Part shown: one piece after another, positions 8,687-16,868 of the stretch
Layout: each line of letters opens with the position of its first letter
How positions within the stretch are numbered: the first letter of the stretch is position 1
Assembly: GCF_900141865.1 (NCBI RefSeq)
Contig: NZ_FQYW01000007.1
Location: 1 to 64,000, forward strand
Length of the DNA stretch: 64,000 bases
DNA from: Anaerovibrio lipolyticus DSM 3074
Lineage (GTDB): Bacteria > Bacillota > Negativicutes > Selenomonadales > Selenomonadaceae
Reading direction: 5' to 3'
The notes under the pieces: model-generated
Told to the model about the DNA's origin: nothing
Database searches by the model: none
Seen by the model: the letters and a program-made list of their open reading frames with translations, nothing else
Program-made: the position numbers and the translations under genes

Positions 8687-8926
8687 CTATTCGCTAAAAA
8701 TTCTATCCAGCATATTCATTTCCTGGTCACTGGCTTCCCTTACGGAATACTCCAGCTCCAAATAGCTGTCCACTGAAATATTAAGCATCTCAGCAACCAT
8801 GTGAATACTATATCCTTTTGCCTGGCGCATGGCCTGCAAATCTTCCAAAACCACTGTATTATAAATCCCCTTTGTCATAAACTGTAACCGCAATTTTTGA
8901 CTGTCGGTTTTCCAAACGAATGACAT
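8687..8926 (-). CDS. Small helix-turn-helix protein
   Basis: This protein has up to 79 aa with a Cro/C1-type HTH: LQAMRQAKGYSIHMVAEMLN and the following NISVDSYLELE read as the tri-helical DNA-binding core, and the C-terminus is short. It could be a regulator or a small phage-type repressor. The first ATG (8926) is doubtful because a TATAAT sits only three bases upstream on the same strand, so the transcript would begin at or after it. An internal ATG at 8878 (63 aa, keeping the whole HTH) is a plausible start although its ribosome binding site is weak. It is adjacent to the alpha-like gene on the same strand, which makes a regulatory link conceivable but unproven. Confidence 0.6.
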   Translation of the reverse strand: MSFVWKTDSQKLRLQFMTKGIYNTVVLEDLQAMRQAKGYSIHMVAEMLNISVDSYLELEYSVREASDQEMNMLDRIFSE

Positions 8927-8930
8927 TGTA

Positions 8931-8958
8931 TTATATGGTCAGGGTTTTGTAAAGTGAA
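8931..8958 (-). promoter_or_regulatory. Promoter-like element immediately before the small HTH gene
   Basis: On the minus strand TTCACT, a 17-base spacer and a perfect TATAAT are present. The -10 element ends three bases before the first ATG of the HTH frame, so the mRNA would be leaderless for that ATG or would use the internal start. Confidence 0.45.
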
Positions 8959-8965
8959 ATTTACA

Positions 8966-11560
8966 CTAATTTTTAGATGCAGCCACAGATGCCTTTAGTT
9001 CAAGCTCTATACGTTTCTGAGAGTCTATATTGTAGACATATTCCGTAGCCATTATATGGCCTGTCTTTTTATCCCGGTATAGAACTAAGGACATAAGGTG
9101 CCACTTAGGTTCACCATCAACCAACCGTTGATATTCAAAGAAAAGGCTGGTATGCCCTTCACCGAATTTTTCCAAAAGCCACTCACGGTTCATAAAAGCC
9201 AAATAGGCTTCCTTGAATTCCGGCAGTACCAATTCCTTCACCAATCGTCTTATGCCTACCATATAATTTGTATCACTCATAATACCAGTGGCTACCTCCA
9301 CCGTTGCCAAATCCTGAGCAGAAACAAAGGTCTCCTTGGTTATATTAATATGTGATACAAATACCAAATTATTAAGTATAGATTTCACCGAATCCGTCTC
9401 TGAGAACTCTTCAGGCAAACATGGCTCGTACAGATAATTGATATACTGAACCATAATCATCAATATCGGATGTTCATCAGTGTAGTCAAGGCTTCTGGAT
9501 ACTGTCATACAAACCCAACGATAAATATCTCCTACCATACGGCGATATTGGAATCGTAACGGATTATCCGACAAAGCAAGCCGCTCCGTCATGGTTTTCA
9601 TATCCGTAAATTGCTTATAGGCCTGCAGCTCTTCCGGATGAATAAGATGATTATCGATGATATTGTGATTCCAAGTATCGAAATGCTTGGAAATATGATA
9701 GCCAAGATTCTCCTCTTCACTATCAATCTGGATGATTTCACACATACCAGTATAACCATCCATTTTCAGAATCGTCTTGCAGGTTTTGTCAATCAAATTC
9801 ATGGTGTCCTGACGGGCAGCCACATCAGTATCGGCAATCTTCCAGGTGTACAGCACCCATGGATTGCTCTTGGAGAACACATTGGGCACTATACATTCGA
9901 AGGTAATCCAAACATAACGCCCATCCTTCATGCACCGCAAATGAACCCTGCGACGATGCTGTTTCTTGGCAATTTGCAGCTGAGTTGCCACTATGGAAGT
10001 CTCATGGATAAAAGCATCACTGTCACTATGATGCACCATGCCAGTTTCAACATAGCGCTTTGAATAGTCCTCAATAGTTTGTGGACGTGGACTCATAATC
10101 CCGTCTTTAACCTCGGATTTCTTAATAAAATGGTATTCCCCTGTCCATGGGTTTACCTCGGCAACCTTCCAGAAGTAGGCGGTAATATCCTGCAGGTAGG
10201 AACGGGTCATTTTCCGCTTGTGTATATTAGATGTAGTAACATTATTTTTATCGGAAATCAATGTCTCAAAACTCTCAATGGACATTGGCTGATAGAAGTA
10301 ATAGCCCTGAACGTACTCGCAGCCCATCATGGACAACAGCTCAATCTGTTCCAGGGTTTCAATGCCCTCCACAATAATTGGCAAATCAATCTGTCGCGCC
10401 ATATCGATGATGGAATAAATAATGTTAATGCCACGCCCCCGATTACCATTGGAAAAATCCAGGAATCGCATATCCAGCTTTAACACATCTGCGTCAACGT
10501 CTTTAAGCATATTCAAGGAAGAATAGCCGCTGCCAAAATCATCAATAATAATCTTAAAGCCATTACGCTTTAGCGCCTCTTCCGTTTCCTTTACAACGCC
10601 TTCATTTTCCACATAAGCACTTTCAGTAATCTCTATCTCCAAAGTGCTTACAGGAATCTGGTACTTATGTACCATCTCAGTGAGAATCCGCACCACATCC
10701 ATATTCTGGATATCAATACGAGACACATTAATAGAAACTGGAACCACTGGAAGCCCTGTATCCATCCAATGGCGTATAGTCTGGCAGGTTATTTCCCACA
10801 CATGCTGGTCCAACTGCGTAATATAGCCGTTCTTTTCCAGGAAGGAAATAAATTTACCAGGTGAAATCATTTCCCCATCGGCAGTTATCCACCGTACAAG
10901 AGCCTCTGCCCCCACGATTCGCCCATCCACAATCTGGCACTTTGGCTGGAGGTAAATGGTAAATTCGTTATTGGACATAGCACGCTGAATGCGAGGCATC
11001 AAATCAACAGTAGTAGCCAAATCCCTGGCCATACCCTCGCTGAACCAATTAATATCCGCATAGGAATAGATATAGCACTTGCCAATAGCCATGATGGTAT
11101 AATCGTACATATCAATGGCATCAGTGGTATCACCATCAGTATATTTATAGCCGCCCCACACCGGACGGAACAACGGATCCGTCATATATCTGCCTACAAT
11201 CAGTTTAACGCTCTCGATAAGAGCATCAACCAAATCAGCATCTTCCTTAAAAAATACAGAAAAATAGTCATTGCCCATGTATCCGGCGATCATATCATGC
11301 TCATGACACAGCTGCTGGAAATATTTGCCCAGCTCTGCCAGCAGAGCATCTCCCTTATCACGTCCGTACCATTTGTTGAAATACTGAAAGTTCAGTATAT
11401 TTACGGACATCATAGTGCTACAAACAGGATTGCTCTCTATCTTTTCTGCTACAAGATCCCAATAAGAGCGCATCAGCGGTAAGCCCGTTAGCTGGTCAAT
11501 ATTCACTGCACCCTTCATTTTTTTGGCAGTATTCTGCTGAACATTGTCGTTTTCGTTCAT
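8966..11560 (-). CDS. EAL-domain cyclic di-GMP phosphodiesterase with degenerate GGDEF
   Basis: This 864-aa cytoplasmic protein has an N-terminal GGDEF-like domain (about residues 20-165) in which the signature reads GNDYF, so diguanylate cyclase activity is unlikely. An EAL domain follows at about 185-430. It keeps the catalytic set: EAL, SINVSR (Asn), EITES (Glu), DDFGSGYSSL (two Asp), KLDMRF (Lys), VEGIE (Glu) and QGYYF (Gln), so it should hydrolyse c-di-GMP. The 430 C-terminal residues include PAS-like repeats (for example WTGEYHF and RWVCMTVSR-type strands) and may sense a ligand. The ATG at 11560 has AGGGG nine bases upstream; a GTG at 11569 is the alternative. It is monocistronic. Confidence 0.85.
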   Translation of the reverse strand: MNENDNVQQNTAKKMKGAVNIDQLTGLPLMRSYWDLVAEKIESNPVCSTMMSVNILNFQYFNKWYGRDKGDALLAELGKYFQQLCHEHDMIAGYMGNDYFSVFFKEDADLVDALIESVKLIVGRYMTDPLFRPVWGGYKYTDGDTTDAIDMYDYTIMAIGKCYIYSYADINWFSEGMARDLATTVDLMPRIQRAMSNNEFTIYLQPKCQIVDGRIVGAEALVRWITADGEMISPGKFISFLEKNGYITQLDQHVWEITCQTIRHWMDTGLPVVPVSINVSRIDIQNMDVVRILTEMVHKYQIPVSTLEIEITESAYVENEGVVKETEEALKRNGFKIIIDDFGSGYSSLNMLKDVDADVLKLDMRFLDFSNGNRGRGINIIYSIIDMARQIDLPIIVEGIETLEQIELLSMMGCEYVQGYYFYQPMSIESFETLISDKNNVTTSNIHKRKMTRSYLQDITAYFWKVAEVNPWTGEYHFIKKSEVKDGIMSPRPQTIEDYSKRYVETGMVHHSDSDAFIHETSIVATQLQIAKKQHRRRVHLRCMKDGRYVWITFECIVPNVFSKSNPWVLYTWKIADTDVAARQDTMNLIDKTCKTILKMDGYTGMCEIIQIDSEEENLGYHISKHFDTWNHNIIDNHLIHPEELQAYKQFTDMKTMTERLALSDNPLRFQYRRMVGDIYRWVCMTVSRSLDYTDEHPILMIMVQYINYLYEPCLPEEFSETDSVKSILNNLVFVSHINITKETFVSAQDLATVEVATGIMSDTNYMVGIRRLVKELVLPEFKEAYLAFMNREWLLEKFGEGHTSLFFEYQRLVDGEPKWHLMSLVLYRDKKTGHIMATEYVYNIDSQKRIELELKASVAASKN

Positions 11561-11678
11561 ATCTGACACCCCTTTAGGTCATTCTACCATATAAGATAAC
11601 GACATGGCTATTAATATATAGGATGTTTTTCCCCTTCTTTTTTTTACAATAATAAATAATGTATACATAATATAACTA

Positions 11679-11708
11679 TTGCGTTATAAATATTGAAAGT
11701 GGTATACT
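11679..11708 (+). promoter_or_regulatory. ddh promoter
   Basis: TTGCGT (11679-11684) and TATACT (11703-11708) are spaced by 18 bases and lie 35 bases upstream of the ddh start codon. The surrounding sequence is AT-rich, as in typical sigma-70 promoters. Confidence 0.5.
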
Positions 11709-11742
11709 AGTTAAGCATAGAATTTTAATGAGGTGATTTACT

Positions 11743-12723
11743 ATGAAGGTTGGTATTTATGGTTACGGCAATCTGGGCCGTGGTATTGAATGTGCTGTAA
11801 AGAATAGCGAAGATATGGAGCTGGTGGCTGTATTTACCCGCCGGGACCCATCTACTGTTAAGATTCAGACTGCCGGTGTAACCGTTGCATCTGCCAAGGA
11901 CGTGGAAAAATTTGCTGACAAGATTGACGTCATGATAATCTGTGGTGGCAGTGCCACTGATTTGCCTGAGATGACTCCTGCATTGGCAAAGCATTTTAAT
12001 GTAATCGACAGCTTTGATACCCATGCCCGCATTCCGGAGCATTTTGAAAATGTAAATAAAGCTGCAAAATCAAGTGCCCATATTGCCCTTATTTCCGCTG
12101 GCTGGGACCCAGGTATGTTCTCCTTGAACCGCCTGTATGCCAACGCTATTTTGCCTAATGGCAACGACTACACCTTTTGGGGCAAAGGCGTCAGCCAGGG
12201 ACATTCCGATGCTATCCGCCGTGTAAAGGGCGTAAAGAATGGCAAGCAGTACACCATTCCTGTAGACAGCGCACTGGCTTCTGTACGTGCCGGTGAAAAC
12301 CCTGACCTTACCACCCGTCAGAAGCACACCCGTGAGTGCTTCGTTGTAGCTGAGGAGGGTGCAGATAAGGCGGCCATTGAAAAGGAAATCAAGGAAATGC
12401 CAAATTACTTCTCCGACTATGATACTACTGTACACTTTATTTCCGAGGAAGAGCTGCAGAAGAATCACAGCGGTATTCCACACGGCGGTTTTGTATTCCG
12501 CACCGGTACCACTGGCTGGAACAACGAAAACAAGCACGTTATTGAATACAGTCTTAAGCTGGACTCCAACCCAGAGTTTACTGCATCTGTAATTGTGGCT
12601 TATGCCCGCGCCATTAACCGCCTCCATCAGGAAGGAAACATTGGCTGCAAAACTGTATTTGACATTGCACCTGCATATCTGAGCCCACTTTCCAGTGAAG
12701 AGCTGAGAGCCCACATGCTGTAA
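11743..12723 (+). CDS. ddh: meso-diaminopimelate dehydrogenase
   Basis: This 326-aa NADPH-dependent enzyme makes meso-2,6-diaminopimelate from tetrahydrodipicolinate in one step for peptidoglycan and lysine synthesis. It begins with the Rossmann motif GYGNLGRG, followed by AVFTRRDP. The SAGWDPGMFSLNR and FWGKGVSQGHSDAIRR segments match the substrate-binding parts of Ddh. The length equals that of characterised Ddh enzymes. An AGGTGA ribosome binding site, an upstream promoter and a downstream hairpin make it a single-gene unit. This pathway variant is common in some Firmicutes and Bacteroidetes. Confidence 0.95.
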   Translation: MKVGIYGYGNLGRGIECAVKNSEDMELVAVFTRRDPSTVKIQTAGVTVASAKDVEKFADKIDVMIICGGSATDLPEMTPALAKHFNVIDSFDTHARIPEHFENVNKAAKSSAHIALISAGWDPGMFSLNRLYANAILPNGNDYTFWGKGVSQGHSDAIRRVKGVKNGKQYTIPVDSALASVRAGENPDLTTRQKHTRECFVVAEEGADKAAIEKEIKEMPNYFSDYDTTVHFISEEELQKNHSGIPHGGFVFRTGTTGWNNENKHVIEYSLKLDSNPEFTASVIVAYARAINRLHQEGNIGCKTVFDIAPAYLSPLSSEELRAHML

Positions 12724-12747
12724 TATTTTTAATCAAACGTTCCTTGG

Positions 12748-12776
12748 GAGCTGTGAAAAATCACAGCTCTCTTTTT
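12748..12776 (+). terminator. ddh terminator
   Basis: A perfect stem AGCTGTGA/TCACAGCT with an AAAA loop is followed by CTCTTTTTTAT, 24 bases past the ddh stop. Confidence 0.9.
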
Positions 12777-12805
12777 TATGCCTTATAATTTTATTATGTA
12801 TACAT

Positions 12806-12838
12806 TTGAAACCACGCCAATATGTGATACTATTTACA
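12806..12838 (+). promoter_or_regulatory. cydABDC promoter with Rex-like operator over the -10
   Basis: TTGAAA (12806-12811), a 16-base spacer and TACTAT (12828-12833) form a promoter. The -10 hexamer is exactly the spacer of TGTGA-tactat-TTACA (12823-12838), which matches the Rex operator core TGTGAnnnnnnTCACA in 9 of 10 positions. Binding of a redox-sensing Rex repressor there would block transcription. The match is seen directly; the identity of the regulator is inferred. Confidence 0.6.
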
Positions 12839-12855
12839 TAGGAATAATAATGATC

Positions 12856-12873
12856 TTGTTCATATGGTCACAA
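12856..12873 (+). promoter_or_regulatory. Second Rex-like operator upstream of cydA
   Basis: TTGTTCATATGGTCACAA is an 18-bp imperfect palindrome that fits the Rex consensus TTGTGAnnnnnnTCACAA with a perfect right half. It lies between the promoter and the cydA ribosome binding site, 33 bases downstream of the first Rex-like site. Confidence 0.6.
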
Positions 12874-12893
12874 TATGTGAAAGGAGTGGTTTT

Positions 12894-14276
12894 ATGGATA
12901 TAGTATTACTCTCCCGTTGGCAATTTGCCATTACTACCATCTATCATTTCCTATTTGTTCCTGTAACCCTGGGGCTAACCCTGTTTCTAGCCCTACTGGA
13001 AACCTGCTATGTCACCACAAAGCGTGCTCATTGGAAGGAGCCTTGTAGAAAGCTGCTAAAATTTTTCGGGGCTATCTTTTTGGTAAACTTTGCCATGGGC
13101 GTGGTCACGGGTATTGTTCAGGAATTTCACTTCGGTATGAACTGGTCCGAATACTCCCGTTTCATGGGGGATATTTTTGGTGCACCATTGGCCTTGGAAG
13201 CCCTCACAGCTTTCTTTTTGGAGTCGACATTCATCGGCATCTGGGTATTTGGCTGGGATAAGCTCCCGGAAAAGCTCCACTGTGCCTGTATATGGCTAGT
13301 GGCCATTGGTAGTAATTTATCGGCCTTCTGGATTTTAGTCGCCAATTCCTTTATGCAGCACCCGGTTGGCTACGCCATAGAAAATGGCCGGGCTATAATG
13401 ACCGATTTTATGGCCCTTATTACTAATCCATACGTAATTGGTGAAATGAGTCACACCCTATTCTCTGGTATTGCTACAGCCGGCTTTGTCCTGTTAATTA
13501 TCTGCTGCTGGAAATACGCTGTTGATGATGCGTCCAGAGAGGTATTCCTACAGGCCCTAAAGGCCGTCTCCATTTATCTGATAATCGGCATAATGGGGGC
13601 CATGGGCACAGGTCACGTCCATACCCAATATCTGGCAGAGGCTCAACCCATGAAGCTGTCCAGCATGGAAGCCTTATGGGAGACTGAAGACCCCGCCCCA
13701 TTCGCCATAGTAGCGGATATTAATCAGGAGAAACGGCAAAACGATACAGAAATAACGATTCCTGGCATGTTTTCCTTTATGCTGTACAACAAGCCAGAAG
13801 GGGCTGTGCAGGGAATAAATCAATTACAGGCCGCTGCGGAACAGCAATATGGTGCCGGCAACTATATTCCTGATGTAACCGGGCTCTTCTGGTGCTTCCG
13901 CATGATGATTGCCTGCGGTGGTGCCATCGCCGGTCTGGCCTTCCTCATCGGTGGCTTGGCATGGGTAAAGCAGGATTGGTTATTAAAATACAAATATCTG
14001 CTGGCCCTTACGCCTTTCCTACTGCCATTACCATTCTTGGCTAATTCGGCTGGTTGGTTTATCGCCGAGGCTGGTCGCCAGCCATGGATTGTGGTCGGAT
14101 TACAAAAGACTGCCGATGCGGTATCCCCTAATCTAACCCCTGGAGAGGTGTTCATCACCATGTCCGGCTTTACCATTGTCTATCTGATTTTGGCGATAAT
14201 TGCTTTCTACGTTATATGCCGTATTATCCATCAGACTACCATTGATACGGCTAATGATGAAGGGAGGGCTTTATGA
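12894..14276 (+). CDS. cydA: Cytochrome bd oxidase subunit I
   Basis: This 460-aa quinol oxidase subunit carries hemes b558, b595 and d and reduces oxygen to water with high affinity. The N-terminal SRWQFAITTIYHFLFVP has the conserved heme-ligand His, GRQPW is intact near residue 390, and nine or so membrane segments are visible. The quinol loop is short, as in the Firmicutes type rather than the long E. coli type. ATG 12894 follows AAGGAGTGG at the right distance; an upstream in-frame start at 12864 lies inside the putative Rex site and is rejected. In an anaerobe this oxidase probably scavenges oxygen. Confidence 0.96.
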   Translation: MDIVLLSRWQFAITTIYHFLFVPVTLGLTLFLALLETCYVTTKRAHWKEPCRKLLKFFGAIFLVNFAMGVVTGIVQEFHFGMNWSEYSRFMGDIFGAPLALEALTAFFLESTFIGIWVFGWDKLPEKLHCACIWLVAIGSNLSAFWILVANSFMQHPVGYAIENGRAIMTDFMALITNPYVIGEMSHTLFSGIATAGFVLLIICCWKYAVDDASREVFLQALKAVSIYLIIGIMGAMGTGHVHTQYLAEAQPMKLSSMEALWETEDPAPFAIVADINQEKRQNDTEITIPGMFSFMLYNKPEGAVQGINQLQAAAEQQYGAGNYIPDVTGLFWCFRMMIACGGAIAGLAFLIGGLAWVKQDWLLKYKYLLALTPFLLPLPFLANSAGWFIAEAGRQPWIVVGLQKTADAVSPNLTPGEVFITMSGFTIVYLILAIIAFYVICRIIHQTTIDTANDEGRAL

Positions 14277-15286
14277 TGGATTATAACGTACTTTGGTTTA
14301 TCCTCATTGCGGTACTATTTACCGGCTTCTTCTTTCTTGAGGGGTTTGACTATGGAGTTGGTATTTTAATGCCCCTACTGACGAAGCGGGAGGAAGAACG
14401 CAGTCAGATTTTAGCCACCATAGCACCTGTTTGGGATGGCAATGAGGTGTGGATGATTACGGCCGGTGGTGCCCTGTTTGCCGCCTTCCCCCATGTGTAC
14501 GCCACCATGTTCAGCAGCTTCTACATGGCCCTCTTTTTGATGCTGATAGCCCTTATACTACGCGGGGCAGCCTTTGAGCTTCGTCACCGTCATGATTCTC
14601 TGGTTTGGCATCAGGTGTGGGACAAGGCTATATGCTTTGGCTCAGCTGTACCCGCTTTCCTTTGGGGTGTGGCGATGACTGACCTTATGGTAGGTCTCCC
14701 CATTGACCAAAGCATGATTTATCAAGGAACCTTCTTTGATCTGCTCACCCCATATTCTATACTGGGTGGTCTCATGACGCTGTGTCTGTTCACCTTCCAT
14801 GGGGCAAATTTCCTGGCCTTAAAGCTGGACAACGAACAGCTTTATGTAGCCATTCGGCGTGCAGGTCTGCGTAGCTTCCTTGGTGCCTTTATCCTAACCC
14901 TAATTCTCCTGATTATTCCCATTACAAAGGGACTGCTGTCCTTCCAGGCATCTGAAATTGTGGTGTTTGTGCTGGCAATAGCCCTTCTATTGGCCAGTGC
15001 CATAGATTTAAAGCACCTCCATGAAAAGCGGGCCTTTATTGCGACAAGTGGCAGTATTATCCTATTAACAGCCGGTTTCTTCTTGGCCATGTTCCCACGG
15101 CTTATGGTTTCCAATCTAAATCCTGACTGGAGTCTAACCATCACCAATGCCGCCTCCTCAGAATACACCCTGTCAATAATGACTGTTGCAGCTCTGTGCC
15201 TTGTACCAGTGGTGCTCATTTATCAAGGGTGGACCTATTGGACCTTTAGACATCGGATAAAAATTGATACACACCATGAATATTAA
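14273..15286 (+). CDS. cydB: Cytochrome bd oxidase subunit II
   Basis: This 337-aa partner of CydA has eight or nine membrane helices and the conserved FFLEGFDYGVGIL and WDGNEVWMITAGGALFAAFP signatures. The start overlaps the cydA stop (ATGATG; either Met is possible) behind GGGAGGG, so translation is coupled. It stabilises the complex and forms part of the oxygen and quinol path. It is followed directly by cydD and cydC, which gives a complete oxidase plus assembly operon. Confidence 0.96.
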   Translation: MMDYNVLWFILIAVLFTGFFFLEGFDYGVGILMPLLTKREEERSQILATIAPVWDGNEVWMITAGGALFAAFPHVYATMFSSFYMALFLMLIALILRGAAFELRHRHDSLVWHQVWDKAICFGSAVPAFLWGVAMTDLMVGLPIDQSMIYQGTFFDLLTPYSILGGLMTLCLFTFHGANFLALKLDNEQLYVAIRRAGLRSFLGAFILTLILLIIPITKGLLSFQASEIVVFVLAIALLLASAIDLKHLHEKRAFIATSGSIILLTAGFFLAMFPRLMVSNLNPDWSLTITNAASSEYTLSIMTVAALCLVPVVLIYQGWTYWTFRHRIKIDTHHEY

Positions 15287-16868
15287 GTCATTTCCTATCA
15301 AAAAGCAGGCACTAATTACTACGTGCCTGCTTCAGCTTATAATTTCATTCTTTACTCTGGGTATAGCCTGGCAGCTTAACCAGGCGGTTTTTGATGTGTT
15401 CATTAATAATGATTACAGCAATACAGCAGTCACTTTGGGACTGCTGTTATTTTTCTTGCTGGTAAAATCTCTGCTAACCTTTTGCTTAAAAAAATCCCTC
15501 CATAATAGCTCCCAGCATCTCCAAATAGTATTACGCCAACGCCTCCACCAATGTATAGGTTATCATGCCCTGCCCAGCCATCGACTGCAGCTCCTCGCCT
15601 TAGACAGCGTTAAAGCCCTGGATAAGATATTTATTTTTATTGCTCCACCGATTCTATCCCTCATTTTTTTACTCCCCATAATCCTTATTACCATTCTTTA
15701 TCTTGACCCATGGTCAGCTCTAATAATGATGATTACCCTGCCTATAGCTCCTATCCTGTTATGGCTTATCGGCCATATGACAAGACGTGCTACAGTAGAC
15801 CAATGGAAGCAATTGGATGAACTGACCCTGGCCTTTAAAGACACTCTGGCGGGAATTATCAGCCTAAAAATTTTCCGCCAGGAAAACCGCCAAAAATCCC
15901 ATTTAGCAACCCTTAGCCACTTATTTTCCCAAGCATCTCTCAAGGTCCTCCGTCTGGCCTTTATTTCCAGCTTTACTATAGAGCTTATTACTACCCTTAC
16001 CATTGCTATTCTGGCCGTATCCATCGGCTTTAGGCTATTATATGGGGAAATATCTTTTCAGCTGGCCTTTTTCCTTTTACTTTTATTACCAGAATTTTAT
16101 CAGCCATTACGGCAAAGCGGTATGGCCTTTCATGCCTATATCGATGTAAAGACCGCCTGGAAAAATCTACAGGAAATATTCCACCAGCCAAATCAATCCA
16201 TAACTGAACATCAGGATACACTACGCCTACCACCTGGAGTTCACCTCACCAATGCTTCCTTCACTTACCCCGATGCACCATTACCTACTTTGGAAAATCT
16301 ATCTCTGGATTTTCCTGCAGGAAGTATCACCTGTATATATGGAACCAGCGGTATGGGCAAAACCACTCTCCTAAAGCTGTTGGCGGGATTACTCCAGCCA
16401 CAGACTGGCCACGTCCAGATGGAGGATAAAGAGCTCAAGCAAATATCCTTGGACAGCCGACATAAATTGATTACCTATGTTCCACAATCCCCCCATGTAT
16501 TTCAAGGTTCACTGGCGGATAATATCTGCCTCTTTGAAAGGGCCTCCTATACTGATGAAATGCTGCTAAAAATTACTCAAATTATAAATGACGTGGGGCT
16601 TCATTTATCGCCAGATACTCCGTTAGGGGCCGGTGGGTTGAATCTATCCCACGGAGAACGGCAACGAATAGGCTTAGCCCGGGCCCTTTACCAAAATCGC
16701 CCCCTAGTCCTGTTAGATGAACCTACTTCAGGATTAGAAGCAAAGGAAGAGCAAAATCTCCTACAGCTGTTAAGCCAATTTGCCAAGGGGAAAACCATCA
16801 TTGTAGTTTCCCATCACCAGACCGTTCGTCAATGGGCCGATATTGCTATAGAGGTACATCATGAATAA
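15276..16868 (+). CDS. cydD: ABC exporter subunit CydD
   Basis: This 530-aa half-transporter has an N-terminal six-helix membrane domain (about 1-310) and an ATPase domain with Walker A GTSGMGKTT at about 360, signature LSHGERQR and Walker B LVLLDEPTSG. With CydC it exports cysteine or glutathione to the cell exterior and is needed for cytochrome bd assembly. The signature has His in place of the usual second Gly (LSHGE). It overlaps cydB by 11 bases; an ATG four codons earlier (15264) is possible. Confidence 0.93.
   Translation: MNIKSFPIKKQALITTCLLQLIISFFTLGIAWQLNQAVFDVFINNDYSNTAVTLGLLLFFLLVKSLLTFCLKKSLHNSSQHLQIVLRQRLHQCIGYHALPSHRLQLLALDSVKALDKIFIFIAPPILSLIFLLPIILITILYLDPWSALIMMITLPIAPILLWLIGHMTRRATVDQWKQLDELTLAFKDTLAGIISLKIFRQENRQKSHLATLSHLFSQASLKVLRLAFISSFTIELITTLTIAILAVSIGFRLLYGEISFQLAFFLLLLLPEFYQPLRQSGMAFHAYIDVKTAWKNLQEIFHQPNQSITEHQDTLRLPPGVHLTNASFTYPDAPLPTLENLSLDFPAGSITCIYGTSGMGKTTLLKLLAGLLQPQTGHVQMEDKELKQISLDSRHKLITYVPQSPHVFQGSLADNICLFERASYTDEMLLKITQIINDVGLHLSPDTPLGAGGLNLSHGERQRIGLARALYQNRPLVLLDEPTSGLEAKEEQNLLQLLSQFAKGKTIIVVSHHQTVRQWADIAIEVHHE

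Noticed and set aside
12864-12893. Longer cydA with ten extra N-terminal residues
   Set aside because: The upstream start lies inside the putative Rex operator and precedes the ribosome binding site of the ATG at 12894.
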